Below, piece by piece: positions 42,733 to 52,303 of a stretch of 63,334 nt of DNA. This DNA is from JAFASC01 sp034669505 (GTDB lineage Bacteria; Pseudomonadota; Alphaproteobacteria; Rhizobiales; Beijerinckiaceae), in NCBI GenBank assembly GCA_034669505.1, contig JAXDNJ010000037.1, positions 1 through 63,334 of the forward strand, given 5' to 3'. The notes under the pieces were generated by a model. The model saw nothing but the letters and a program-made list of their open reading frames with translations. It had not been told where the DNA came from and did no database searches. Within the stretch, counting starts at the first letter, position 1. The number at the start of each line of letters is the position of its first letter. The position numbers and the translations under genes are program-made.

Positions 42733-43305
42733 ATGGGAAGTTTCTCTTCAGAGCGATTGCCGATCCCGGACGTCATTTTAATCCGCGTCCGCAAGTTTGC
42801 TGATTCGCGCGGGCACTTCCTCGAGACGTTTCGCAAATCCGATTTCGCCGAGATCAGCATCGGCTGCGAGTTCGTGCAGGACAATCAAGCCTTTTCCGCG
42901 CAGGCCGGAACGATCCGCGGATTACATTTTCAGGTTCCGCCGCATGCGCAGGCAAAACTCGTACGAGTCCTGCACGGCGCCGTGTATGACGCCGCGGTCG
43001 ACCTGCGCCGCGGCAGCCCGACCTACGGCAAATGGTGCGGAGCGCGGCTGACCGCTGCCGGCGGCGAGCAGATCTTCGTGCCGCGCGGTTTTGCCCACGG
43101 TTATTGCACGCTTGAGGCTGATACGGTGGTCGCCTACAAGGTCGACAACTATTACGCTCCGCAATCCGAGGCGGGTCTCATCTGGAACGATCCCGAGATC
43201 GGCATCGACTGGACAATCCCCGCATCGAGGGTGCTCGTGTCGGATAAAGACAGCAAACTGCCCTCGCTGCGCACCTTCGATACGCCGTTTACAGGCGAGG
43301 CATGA
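42733..43305 (+). CDS. rfbC: dTDP-4-dehydrorhamnose 3,5-epimerase
   Basis: 190 residues, the usual RmlC size. It has the cupin-fold signatures FVQDNQAFSAQAGTIRGLHF with the active-site His and FAHGYCTLEADTVVAYK. It converts dTDP-4-keto-6-deoxyglucose to the L-lyxo form in dTDP-L-rhamnose synthesis. The stop overlaps the rfbB start by 4 bases, so the four rfb genes are translationally coupled. Confidence 0.96.
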   Translation: MGSFSSERLPIPDVILIRVRKFADSRGHFLETFRKSDFAEISIGCEFVQDNQAFSAQAGTIRGLHFQVPPHAQAKLVRVLHGAVYDAAVDLRRGSPTYGKWCGARLTAAGGEQIFVPRGFAHGYCTLEADTVVAYKVDNYYAPQSEAGLIWNDPEIGIDWTIPASRVLVSDKDSKLPSLRTFDTPFTGEA

Positions 43306-44363
43306 TGGGCCGCCGCTTTCTTGTGACGGGAGGCGCGGGCTTCATCGGATCGGCGGTCGTGCGCCATCTGATCGAGAATAGCGCGCATGAAGTGCTCGTC
43401 CTCGACAAGCTGAGCTATGCCGGCAATCTCGACAATCTCGAGCGCGTCGCCTCGAACGACCGCTATCGCTTCGCACATGCCGACATCTGCAACGCCCGCG
43501 GCATGCGCGAGATCATCAGCGCGTTTCGTCCCGATGTGCTGATGCATCTTGCTGCCGAAAGCCACGTCGATCGCTCGATCGACGGGCCCGGCGAGTTCAT
43601 CCAGACCAACGTGGTCGGCACGTTCACGCTGCTACAGGCAGCGCTTTCCTATTGGCGCGCCCTGAAGGGGGAGGAGCGCGAGCGCTTCAGATTCCATCAT
43701 GTCTCGACCGACGAAGTCTTCGGCTCGCTCGGCACAGAGGGTTTTTTCACCGAGGAGACGGCGTACAGTCCGAATTCGCCCTATTCCGCGTCGAAAGCCT
43801 CGTCCGATCATTTTGTGCGCGCGTGGCATCACACTTACGGCTTGCCGGTCGTGCTCTCCAACTGCTCCAACAATTACGGGCCCTATCATTTTCCCGAAAA
43901 GCTTATCCCGCTGGTCACTTTGAACGCGCTTGAGGGAAAGCCCGTCCCGGTTTACGGCGACGGCTCGAACGTGCGCGACTGGCTGTATGTCGAGGATCAT
44001 GCGCGCGCACTACAGCTGATTGCCGAACAAGCCCACGTCGGCGAGAGCTATAATGTTGGCGGCCATAACGAGCGCACGAACATTGACGTCGCGCGGAAGA
44101 TTTGCGCCTTGGTCGACGAGCTCGCGCCGGATGCGCAAGGTTCGCGCGAGCGGCTGATCACCTTTGTCGGCGATCGCCCCGGCCACGATCTTCGCTACGC
44201 GATAGATGCATCGAAGATCGAACGCGATCTTGGCTGGACGCCGCGCGAGACGTTCGAGACGGGCCTACGCAAGACCGTGATGTGGTTTCTCGAAAACAAG
44301 GCGTGGTGGCAGCGCATTCGCTCGGGCGTGTACCGCGGGGAGCGCCTCGGAGTGGTCGCGTGA
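43302..44363 (+). CDS. rfbB: dTDP-glucose 4,6-dehydratase
   Basis: 353-residue extended SDR enzyme. Rossmann motif TGGAGFIGSAVV, catalytic HHVSTDEVFGSLG and YSASKASSDHFVRAWHHTYG (YxxxK) are complete. It converts dTDP-glucose to the 4-keto-6-deoxy sugar. The ATGATG start allows either of two adjacent codons. It overlaps rfbC by four bases, and its stop overlaps the rfbD GTG by four bases. Confidence 0.97.
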   Translation: MMGRRFLVTGGAGFIGSAVVRHLIENSAHEVLVLDKLSYAGNLDNLERVASNDRYRFAHADICNARGMREIISAFRPDVLMHLAAESHVDRSIDGPGEFIQTNVVGTFTLLQAALSYWRALKGEERERFRFHHVSTDEVFGSLGTEGFFTEETAYSPNSPYSASKASSDHFVRAWHHTYGLPVVLSNCSNNYGPYHFPEKLIPLVTLNALEGKPVPVYGDGSNVRDWLYVEDHARALQLIAEQAHVGESYNVGGHNERTNIDVARKICALVDELAPDAQGSRERLITFVGDRPGHDLRYAIDASKIERDLGWTPRETFETGLRKTVMWFLENKAWWQRIRSGVYRGERLGVVA

Positions 44364-45253
44364 GCCGCCCGCTGCTGATCGTTGGGGCAAAAGGGCAGCT
44401 CGGCCGCGAACTCTGCGGCCAAACAGGCCAAGAGGGCATGCTCACGATCGCGGCCGGGCGCGATGACCTCGACATCACGCGAGCAGAGGCCGTGCGGCAG
44501 TTTGTGCGCAACGCCGCGCCACGCGCCATCATCAACGCAGCGGCTTATACCGCAGTCGACAAAGCGGAGAGCGAAACGGAATCGGCCTACGCTATAAACG
44601 CGCTCGGCCCGGAGCATTTGGCGCGTGCTGCCGCTGAGTTGGACGTCCCGCTCCTGCATGTCTCGACCGATTACGTGTTCGACGGGACGAAAAGGGGAGC
44701 CTACATCGAAGAGGATCCTGTGGCACCGCTCGGCGCCTATGGGCGCACGAAGGAAGAAGGCGAGCGCCGCGTGCGCGCCGCTCACGCCAAGCACATTGTT
44801 CTGCGCACCTCGTGGGTCTATGGCGTCCACGGCAACAATTTTCTTAAAACGATGCTGCGCCTTTCCCGCGAGCGCGACGAATTACGCGTCGTGGCCGATC
44901 AGCGCGGCTGCCCGACCGCGACAATCGACATCGCCCGCGCCCTGCTCGCTGCGGAGGCGGCTGCGGACGCCGGTCGCGCCAAGTGGGGCACCTATCACTT
45001 CGCGGGCACGGGCGTGACCACATGGCACGGTTTTGCGAGCGCGATCGTGGAAGCGGCGGCGCGCGCGAGCGGCCGGTCGGTGCCGGTCGCTGCGATCGAG
45101 ACGAAGGACTATCCGACGCCGGCGAGGCGTCCGGCAAATTCAGAGCTCGACAGCAGTCGCTTCGCTGAAGCGTTCGGGTATAAAAGTCCGCCCTGGCAGG
45201 ACAGAACTCGGGAAGCCGTCGAGGCCCTGCTGGTCAACGCGGAGGCAAGGTGA
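44360..45253 (+). CDS. rfbD: dTDP-4-dehydrorhamnose reductase
   Basis: 297 residues of the RmlD family with VGAKGQLGRELCG nucleotide-binding loop and the HVSTDYVFDGTKRGAYIEED and GAYGRTKEEGE catalytic segments. It makes dTDP-L-rhamnose. The GTG at 44360 overlaps the rfbB stop as GTGA. An in-frame reading upstream to 44102 overlaps rfbB and lacks homology. Confidence 0.96.
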   Translation: MSRPLLIVGAKGQLGRELCGQTGQEGMLTIAAGRDDLDITRAEAVRQFVRNAAPRAIINAAAYTAVDKAESETESAYAINALGPEHLARAAAELDVPLLHVSTDYVFDGTKRGAYIEEDPVAPLGAYGRTKEEGERRVRAAHAKHIVLRTSWVYGVHGNNFLKTMLRLSRERDELRVVADQRGCPTATIDIARALLAAEAAADAGRAKWGTYHFAGTGVTTWHGFASAIVEAAARASGRSVPVAAIETKDYPTPARRPANSELDSSRFAEAFGYKSPPWQDRTREAVEALLVNAEAR

Positions 45254-46119
45254 AAGGCATCATTCTCGCCGGCGGCTCCGGCACGCGACTTTATCCGATC
45301 ACCACGGTCGTCTCGAAGCAACTGCTGCCGGTCTACGACAAGCCGATGATCTATTATCCCTTATCAACGCTGATGCTGGCCGGCATCCGCGACATTCTGA
45401 TCATCACGACGCCGCCTGACCAGGTTCATTTTCAGAAGCTGCTCGGGGATGGTTCGCAATTCGGCATCACTCTCTCTTACGCCGTTCAGGAATCTCCGCG
45501 CGGGCTGGCCGACGCCTTTATTGTCGGGCGGGAGTTTGTCGGCGACGAGCGTGTCGCACTCGTGCTCGGGGACAACATCTTCTACGGCTCGGGGTTTCCG
45601 CATCTCCTCGAACGTGCCGCCGCACGCGAGGATGGCGCGACAGTCTTCGGCTATGTCGTCTCTGACCCGGAACGCTACGGCGTCGTCGAGCTCGATAAAA
45701 AGGGCAAAGCGATCTCGATCGATGAGAAACCCGCAAAGCCGCGCTCACAGCTGGCGATCACCGGTCTATATTTTTACGACAATGGCGTCCTCGACATCGC
45801 CGCCGCGGTAAAACCATCGGCACGCGGCGAGGTCGAGATCACCGACGTCAATCGCGCCTACATGGAAGCGGGGGGCCTCCACGTCGAGATCATGAGCCGC
45901 GGCATCGCCTGGCTTGATACGGGAACGCATGACAGCCTGCTCGAAGCGGGCCAGTTCGTCGAGATTCTAGAGCGCAGGCAAGGTCTCAAAATTGCCTGCC
46001 CGGAGGAAATTGCATTCGTGCACGGCTTCATCACGCGCGATCAGCTGCTGGAGGCGGCCGGTAAATCCGGTAAATCGACCTACGGCCAATATCTCTTGCG
46101 GGTCGCAAACACTCACTGA
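45250..46119 (+). CDS. rfbA: Glucose-1-phosphate thymidylyltransferase
   Basis: 289-residue nucleotidyltransferase. The GGSGTRLYPITTVVSKQLLP motif is present at the N-terminus, and YYPLSTLMLAGIRDILIITT and ALVLGDNIFYG follow. It activates glucose-1-phosphate to dTDP-glucose. The GTG start has GGAGG at 45241-45245 and overlaps the rfbD stop. Its stop overlaps the 3' end of the convergent rhamnan/glycosyltransferase gene by 7 bases. Confidence 0.97.
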   Translation: MKGIILAGGSGTRLYPITTVVSKQLLPVYDKPMIYYPLSTLMLAGIRDILIITTPPDQVHFQKLLGDGSQFGITLSYAVQESPRGLADAFIVGREFVGDERVALVLGDNIFYGSGFPHLLERAAAREDGATVFGYVVSDPERYGVVELDKKGKAISIDEKPAKPRSQLAITGLYFYDNGVLDIAAAVKPSARGEVEITDVNRAYMEAGGLHVEIMSRGIAWLDTGTHDSLLEAGQFVEILERRQGLKIACPEEIAFVHGFITRDQLLEAAGKSGKSTYGQYLLRVANTH

Positions 46120-48560
46120 AGTGATCGGCAGCTCAGGCGCTGCGCGGACAAGTCGGCGCGGATGATCTCGGCGAGCCGCTGCGGCGAATAGAGCCGCGCG
46201 GGGTCCGCGGGCAGATCACGCGCGTGCCGGCGCGGCACGATCTTGCCGATGCGCTGCTCTTCGGCTTCGCGCACTGCCGCGCCGATCGCATTCGCCAGCA
46301 GTTCCGGATCGGCGCGATCAATCGCGATGATCTCGGGGAAGCGTCGCGACAAATGCTTGGCGCCGTAATTGTTGGTGATGGTTAGAACGCCGGCTTCCGC
46401 CATTTCCAGCGGCGGGTAGCTTGGATGCGGCGAGACCATCAGGCTGATCCCAACGGCGGCGCGGTTCAGGTCGTCGGCATATTCTTCGAGGCTCGCTTTG
46501 CCGCCGATCTCCATATTCTGCACAGGCACCGTCCAGCGTAGATCGAACGTTTCGCCGAGCGAAATGATGCGCCAACGGCTGGCCATCACCGGCTCTTTCT
46601 GCTGCCACTGGAAGAGCGCCTCGCAGATGATCTCGAACGTGTTGCGTGAGACGGTTGGCCGACCATAGACCAGAATGCGCCGCTCGCGCGGCAACGGCGC
46701 CAGCACCTGGTCGATGCGCGTGTTAAGCCTGTAGGGAATGAATGAGGCATCGCGGAACTTGTATTTCGCGATCATCGTCTCGAACAATTCCTCGGAGTTG
46801 ATGATCGCGAGCGTATTGCCGCCTTTGTGGTAGGGGGCCTCAGCCAGCGCGTATTTGCTGCTCCAGCCGTAAAAATAAGGCTCGTCATCTTGGATGAGAT
46901 AGACGAGCGGCGGCGCCTCGCCGAAGAAGACCTTCTGGTCCGCGATGAGGTCATGCGCGAGATTAGCCGTCCACCAGGCGGTTGCCACAAACACATCGCC
47001 CGCGCGCAGATCGAGTCTGCCGCCGCTGCGATCGTTCGCATCGACGAGCACCCGCGGTACCTCGTCGCGGCTCTGGAAGAAGGGTTGCGCACGATAATCG
47101 GGAAAGCTTGCATAACCTTCCGGCGCGATATCGGCTTCGGTCGTGACGATGCGCCGGTCGAATCCATTGCCCAACTGATCGGCGAGCTCGTTGTAGAGCT
47201 TCAGCGCGGTCGCGACGCCGCCAAAGATTTGTCCAGGATTGATGGTTGGCGTGAGCAACGTCAGTCGCGGTCGCACATTCCGCGAGGGATAGGATAAGAT
47301 CGGCCGCGTCTCGATGATCGCGAGATCCTGTGGCCGCACGTTCCAATCGGCGCGCGCCAGGCAGGGCTGAAACACGCGCAGGCGATGATCGGCGATGTCG
47401 CCGGCGCCGTTCACGGCAAGAACCGTGTAGGGGATAGGATAGAGATCGCGGCGCACGACCTTCAGCCATTCGTAGCCGCTCGCCTCCGCGACCATGAGCA
47501 TGATGCGCTCGATCGCATGAGCAGGCGTGCCGTCTATCTGTCCCGCTTCAGCGGGGAAATCGGAGAACCGCAGATCGAGATCGAGGAGCTTCCGAATGGC
47601 CGCGGAGCGGCCCCAGAACATCGAGCCCGAAGGGAATTCGAGGACCAGGTTCTTGTTGAGCTCGATGCTCATGCGCGCGAGCAGCGCTCTCGCGTGATTG
47701 TAATCGTAGCCCCAGTTCAAAATGCCGCGAAGATCGAACAGGTGTTGGGGAAAGACGATGCCGATGTTGGGGTCCTCGAAAAGATGCAGGTTCGACTGGG
47801 TAATCTCCGGCGAACCGATCAGATTCTCGGTGAGATAGTGACGCCACGAGGAAAGCGGCGTGCCGCCATGCGGCGAGCGCTTGGTGTGAAGATGCAGGAA
47901 TATGTCGTGCGTCTCGTACACATCCCTGAACGTGATGAGCTTCGGTGCAATGTCGCGGCCGCGGTTTTCGCAAACCCGGGTATCGACGGAGCCGCGGTCC
48001 CAGCCCGCACAATGGCCGGCGATCTCGGCGCGTTTCTCCTCGGTATCGGTCGAAATGAAGAGATCGGTCCGGCATGGAACGTTGCGGAGTTGCGCGAGCA
48101 GGTCCGGAATGATCTCCGGGTAGAAGGCATGGATGATCGCCGCGATCTTCTCGTGCCGGCTGGGCGGAAGCTCGAAGGCGAAGGGGACTTCGAGCGCGAA
48201 ATCCGTCTCGTTTGTCGGGCGCCGCGACGGCACGACGCCATCGACCCGGGTCAACTCGTAAGTGTAGAGATAGCGCGTCGCCTTCTGATTTACCGGCGCG
48301 TTGACCGGGTTGCGGTCGCGGCCCTCCATCGGATCCGTGACGGCGGCAATCTGGCGAAGCGCCGCGCCGATGAGGGCGCGAAGCCCATATTCGCGGTAGA
48401 TGCGCGGCCCGTCCCGGAAGAACTGGTTCGGCGGAAGGTAGATACCGGTCGGGCTGTCGACCGCCCCGGCTAACAGGCGAAGCGCGGCGCTCAGCACGGC
48501 AGCGGGACCGCGCGACCGGAAAAGCCGATACCCCGCCGGCAGAAGCTTCAAAAATCCCAT
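46113..48560 (-). CDS. Rhamnan synthesis protein F/WsaF-like glycosyltransferase
   Basis: 815 residues of two parts. The N-terminal half (about 110-400) is an RgpF-type domain (IIHAFYPEIIPDLLAQLRNV, ENRGRDIAPKLI and HTKRSPH). The C-terminal half (about 450-800) is a GT4-like glycosyltransferase resembling WsaF, a rhamnosyltransferase (VYLIQDDEPYFYGW, YGRPTVSRNTFEI and LMVSPHPSYPPLEMAE). No signal or membrane segment is seen. Together with the adjacent dTDP-rhamnose genes it probably builds a rhamnose-containing surface polysaccharide. Confidence 0.87.
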   Translation of the reverse strand: MGFLKLLPAGYRLFRSRGPAAVLSAALRLLAGAVDSPTGIYLPPNQFFRDGPRIYREYGLRALIGAALRQIAAVTDPMEGRDRNPVNAPVNQKATRYLYTYELTRVDGVVPSRRPTNETDFALEVPFAFELPPSRHEKIAAIIHAFYPEIIPDLLAQLRNVPCRTDLFISTDTEEKRAEIAGHCAGWDRGSVDTRVCENRGRDIAPKLITFRDVYETHDIFLHLHTKRSPHGGTPLSSWRHYLTENLIGSPEITQSNLHLFEDPNIGIVFPQHLFDLRGILNWGYDYNHARALLARMSIELNKNLVLEFPSGSMFWGRSAAIRKLLDLDLRFSDFPAEAGQIDGTPAHAIERIMLMVAEASGYEWLKVVRRDLYPIPYTVLAVNGAGDIADHRLRVFQPCLARADWNVRPQDLAIIETRPILSYPSRNVRPRLTLLTPTINPGQIFGGVATALKLYNELADQLGNGFDRRIVTTEADIAPEGYASFPDYRAQPFFQSRDEVPRVLVDANDRSGGRLDLRAGDVFVATAWWTANLAHDLIADQKVFFGEAPPLVYLIQDDEPYFYGWSSKYALAEAPYHKGGNTLAIINSEELFETMIAKYKFRDASFIPYRLNTRIDQVLAPLPRERRILVYGRPTVSRNTFEIICEALFQWQQKEPVMASRWRIISLGETFDLRWTVPVQNMEIGGKASLEEYADDLNRAAVGISLMVSPHPSYPPLEMAEAGVLTITNNYGAKHLSRRFPEIIAIDRADPELLANAIGAAVREAEEQRIGKIVPRRHARDLPADPARLYSPQRLAEIIRADLSAQRLSCRSLQ

Positions 48561-48803
48561 GGCCGACCCGTTCGCATCCTATTTGGGGAGAGGCAATGCC
48601 AAGCGCGGCTTGGCGCGGCTGGGGCCGCAACCTCGCGGCGGCGCGCCCCTCCAGAGCCGCCACGACTTTGCCCTCAATCGCCGGTAAGCCGAACATGCCA
48701 GAAGGGGCTGCCCGATCGAGGCGGGCCAGGGGCCGCTCCGCCCGGGATTGGCGCCGTGCTGAAGCCTTCCGTAGGATGGTGCCGAACGCCTTGAGATTAC
48801 TCG

Positions 48804-49457
48804 ATGATTCAGCTTGATCGCGTATTCAAGTATTACCGGGCCAACGGCCACATCAAGGTGGTGCTTGATCACATCGACATGGAATTCCGGCCCGGCCGCA
48901 GCCACGCCATTCTGGGAATCAACGGGGCGGGCAAGTCGACCTTAATGCGGCTCCTCGCCGGCAGCGAATTACCAAACAGCGGCCGTATCCGCCGCGAGGT
49001 GCGGGTTTCCTGGCCGCTTGGCTTTGCGACGGGTCTCCACCCCAAGATGACCGGCCACGAGAACGTCAAATTCGTTGCTCGACTCTACGGCTATGACCCG
49101 AAGCGGGCGATAAGCTTCGTCGAGGACTTCGCCGAGATAGGCGCGTCGATGGACATGCCGATCGGAACCTACTCCTCAGGTATGGCGGCGCGTTTTGCCT
49201 TCGGATTGTCGATGGCGATCGACTTCGAATGCTATCTCATCGACGAAGTCACTGCTGTGGGGGATGCGCGCTTCGCCGCCCGCTGCAAGCAGGAATTCGC
49301 CAAGCGGAGGGAGCGGGCCGATCTAATCATGATCTCGCACGATATGACGACGATTAAAGAATATTGCAGCCGCGGCTCCGTGCTGGCCGGCGGCAAACTC
49401 TACACATTCTCCAATGTCGATGATGCCATCGAACTCTACAAGAAAATGAACCAATGA
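48804..49457 (+). CDS. KpsT-like ABC transporter ATP-binding protein
   Basis: 217 residues of an ABC ATPase of the polysaccharide-export (KpsT/Wzt) type. It has Walker A GINGAGKST (38-46), the signature YSSGMAARFAFGL, Walker B YLIDEVTA and the H-loop ISHD. It lacks a C-terminal carbohydrate-binding extension like that of Wzt, so it is a KpsT-type. It would energise export across the inner membrane, but no KpsM-type permease gene is adjacent or elsewhere in the window. The KpsE-like gene starts 46 bases downstream. Confidence 0.93.
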   Translation: MIQLDRVFKYYRANGHIKVVLDHIDMEFRPGRSHAILGINGAGKSTLMRLLAGSELPNSGRIRREVRVSWPLGFATGLHPKMTGHENVKFVARLYGYDPKRAISFVEDFAEIGASMDMPIGTYSSGMAARFAFGLSMAIDFECYLIDEVTAVGDARFAARCKQEFAKRRERADLIMISHDMTTIKEYCSRGSVLAGGKLYTFSNVDDAIELYKKMNQ

Positions 49458-49503
49458 ACGTCGGCAATCGAACGAGCGCCTTGGATCGGATCGGAGCATC
49501 GGC

Positions 49504-50754
49504 GTGTCGCTGACCGGCAGTGATGTTGTCCTCGCGGTAGACGGAAAGAGCCAGGCCGCGGCGATCGCCCGCGCCCTGCGGCGTGCCGCCCGGCAAGCTC
49601 GCCTCCCCGCGAGTATCGTCTCGGGCGGGACCGGCTTCCGCGGCAGCCGGAAGGACCGGCTGTTCAAGCTGGGGCTGGTCGGAAGCTTCGTGGCGGTCGC
49701 GCTTCTCCCCGCGTTCATCGCCGCCATCTATTACGGCCTGATCGCCGCCAATCAATATGCGACGGAGGCGCGCTTTTCCCTGCGCAATGGGGAGCCGGGC
49801 ATCTCCGATATGCTTGGCGGGCTAACTGGGGGCGGCGGATCGCAACAGACGCAGGATTCTGAAATCATCATCGAGTATGCCCGCAGCCGGACGATGGTCG
49901 AGAGCCTCGAAGGCGAGATCGATCTGCGGCAAATCTTCTCGCGCGACGACGCCGACTACTTGTCGCGCTTCAAAAAGCGTAAGCCGATCGAAGATCTGGT
50001 GCGCTACTGGCGCAAAAGGGTGGAGGCGCGTTACGAGCGCATGTCGGGCATCATCACCCTCGAAGTGAGGGCGTTTACCCCCGAAGATTCGCTGCTGCTC
50101 ACAGAAAAGATCATCGATCGCTGCGAAAAACTTGTGAACGATCTGTCGCAGCGCTCCCGACGCGACGCTTTGGACCAGGCAACCCTCGAGCTGCACCGCG
50201 CTGAGGCGCAGCTGAAGGGTGCCACGGGAGGCCTGCGCGAAGCCCAAAATTCCGAAGGCGTGCTCGACGCCAGCGTCGAAGCCGAGGCCGTCAACAAAGT
50301 AATCACAGCTCTGCGTATGGAGTTGGCCAAGACCCAGCAGCAGATCGCGGCGCAAGGCGACAACATTTCCGCCGAGGCTCCCCAGGTTCGCGTATTAAAT
50401 TCGCGCGCGCAGACGCTTCAGGATCAGATCGGCAGGTATTCGAACCAGATCGCTGACAAGAACCAGACGGGCGAGAGTCTCGCCGATCGCAAGAGGGCTC
50501 TCGATCTCAAACAGACGGACCTGGTCGTCGCCATGCAGCGTTATGTCATGGGCTCGGCTGCCTACGAGAATGCGCGCCTCGATCTTGAGGCACAGAAGGT
50601 CTATCTCTCCTCCTTCGTGAGGCCGATGCTTGCGACGAAAGCGACTTATCCGAAGCGCTGGTGGAGCTGGTTTCTGATCAGCGGTCCCGCGCTGCTCGCA
50701 TGGATATTGCTCGCCGGCGGCGGTTTCCTCGTACGCGACCATATGGCGAAGTAA
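49504..50754 (+). CDS. KpsE-like polysaccharide export inner-membrane protein (copy 1)
   Basis: 416 residues. TM1 (about 55-82) and a C-terminal TM (about 382-408) enclose a long periplasmic coiled coil (residues 110-350). This is the capsule export KpsE/Wzz layout. The GTG start is used. It lies directly after the KpsT-like gene on the same strand and is co-transcribed. A second similar protein is encoded at 52304-53599 on the other strand. Confidence 0.88.
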   Translation: MSLTGSDVVLAVDGKSQAAAIARALRRAARQARLPASIVSGGTGFRGSRKDRLFKLGLVGSFVAVALLPAFIAAIYYGLIAANQYATEARFSLRNGEPGISDMLGGLTGGGGSQQTQDSEIIIEYARSRTMVESLEGEIDLRQIFSRDDADYLSRFKKRKPIEDLVRYWRKRVEARYERMSGIITLEVRAFTPEDSLLLTEKIIDRCEKLVNDLSQRSRRDALDQATLELHRAEAQLKGATGGLREAQNSEGVLDASVEAEAVNKVITALRMELAKTQQQIAAQGDNISAEAPQVRVLNSRAQTLQDQIGRYSNQIADKNQTGESLADRKRALDLKQTDLVVAMQRYVMGSAAYENARLDLEAQKVYLSSFVRPMLATKATYPKRWWSWFLISGPALLAWILLAGGGFLVRDHMAK

Positions 50755-50874
50755 CCGCGGCGCGGGACCGGCGCGGCGCGGCGCGGAACTTCGCCAGCGT
50801 CGAACCCTATCAGCAATGATCGATGGGAACCGCCTCGTCGCCGCGATCATCTAGCCAGGAGACGCCCCACTTCT

Positions 50875-52047
50875 TTATCTCACAAGGGTTGCTCCGGCCG
50901 CTGCTTGATACGCCGGGGCCGCGACGGAGTTAAACACGGCCATCGCCTTCTGCAGCTCGTTCGCAGGTGAGACCGCCACATAGATCACGTCTTTGTTGTG
51001 AACGGGGAACCGGCGCGCCAGGAAGTAGGTGCCTGCGTCTTTCATGTTGATGCGATAGACGACGTTCACCAACTTCTGGCCAGGCGCGATCGGGTAGTCG
51101 GGGTTCAGTTGGCGTGCGACTGCCACCGGTTCGACGCGCATCAGGAACACGCCCTGCGCATCCGCTGCGAGATCGAGCAGGCCTCCGGCCTTTGCGACCG
51201 CCTCTTCAAGCGAAATGCCGATCGCGTCGAAATTGACGAGTGCGTTTCGGCCCGTAGCGCCGAATGCCGTAAAAGTCTGCGGATCGCGCACGACCGTCAG
51301 CACGTCGCCGGGCCTCAGAAAAATGTTCTCCTGAGGCCTTGTGAGCAGAGCCTGCATCGGCACTTGCACCGTCAGGTTCCCGCGCGAGAGCGCGATGAAT
51401 GTTTCGTGGACGGGCGCGCGTATCCCGCCCGCGGTGGCGATGACGTCGAGGATCCGGTCGCCCCGGGTGGTCAGCGGGACCCGCGCGCCGAGCGTCACCT
51501 CGCCGGTCAGTGTCACCGTATTACTGATGTTGCCGGAGACGCTGACGAGCGCCTGCGGCTCGATCGCCTTGCCGGAGAGACGCTCTACAATAGCCGCCTC
51601 GACCTGAGGCGGGGTCAGGCCGACGACGCGGATACGTCCCGCATAGGGCACTGTGATCGAGCCGTCGCGCGCGACAACCTGCGCCGGAATGATCGAGGAA
51701 TGCGAACCGGTCGTCACCCCGCCGAGTGCGGGTGCCGAGAAAAGCCCGCCGGCGGCGGCCTCCCAAACCGTCACCGTAAGCGAATCGCCGACGCCAATAA
51801 CGGGGGAGGGGGGCGAGCGATGATCGCCGAAGCGTCCGAAGAATGTCGGGATGGGCGTACGCTCGAGAACCGAGACGCTGTATTCGCTCAGGTCGGTGAT
51901 CAGGAAGCGCGGCGCGACGTCCGGGTCGACCGAGGTGCCCTGTTGGACGACATCAAGGGCCGACGGACCCTGAGATGGTAGTGACGAGCATCCCGCGATA
52001 CCCATCGCGAGGCTCGAGACTGCCGCAATACTAAACCAAAACCGCAT
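50875..52047 (-). CDS. Wza/KpsD-type outer-membrane polysaccharide export lipoprotein
   Basis: 390 residues. The N-terminal lipoprotein signal ends at AGCSSLPSQG (lipobox GIAGC, Cys about 20). The Poly_export domain has GVGDSLTVTVWEA and VPYAGRIRVVGL, and two SLBB-like domains follow (for example LTGEVTLGARVPL). It should form the outer-membrane channel or its adaptor. The start at 52047 places the signal at the N-terminus; an in-frame ATG at 52203 adds 52 residues before it. Confidence 0.92.
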   Translation of the reverse strand: MRFWFSIAAVSSLAMGIAGCSSLPSQGPSALDVVQQGTSVDPDVAPRFLITDLSEYSVSVLERTPIPTFFGRFGDHRSPPSPVIGVGDSLTVTVWEAAAGGLFSAPALGGVTTGSHSSIIPAQVVARDGSITVPYAGRIRVVGLTPPQVEAAIVERLSGKAIEPQALVSVSGNISNTVTLTGEVTLGARVPLTTRGDRILDVIATAGGIRAPVHETFIALSRGNLTVQVPMQALLTRPQENIFLRPGDVLTVVRDPQTFTAFGATGRNALVNFDAIGISLEEAVAKAGGLLDLAADAQGVFLMRVEPVAVARQLNPDYPIAPGQKLVNVVYRINMKDAGTYFLARRFPVHNKDVIYVAVSPANELQKAMAVFNSVAAPAYQAAAGATLVR

Positions 52048-52303
52048 CAAGACCCCTGGCCGGCTTCGTTGGCGCGCATTCGTGGGAGGGGAGGTTCTGC
52101 ACGTCAAGGCAACGAGACGGCCGTCGCCCGCATGCTCCCGCTTTTGCCCCTTCTGTGACTCTCCTACCACACGGGACGGAAACGATCCCGGCATCAAAAT
52201 CACCCCGATCGCGTCGATTATGTGGTGGAATCGGTGAAAGAATGATGTTGCCTGTGCCTCGTCGTCGCAGCTTTACGAGTGCCAAAATCGATCGTGAACA
52301 AAC

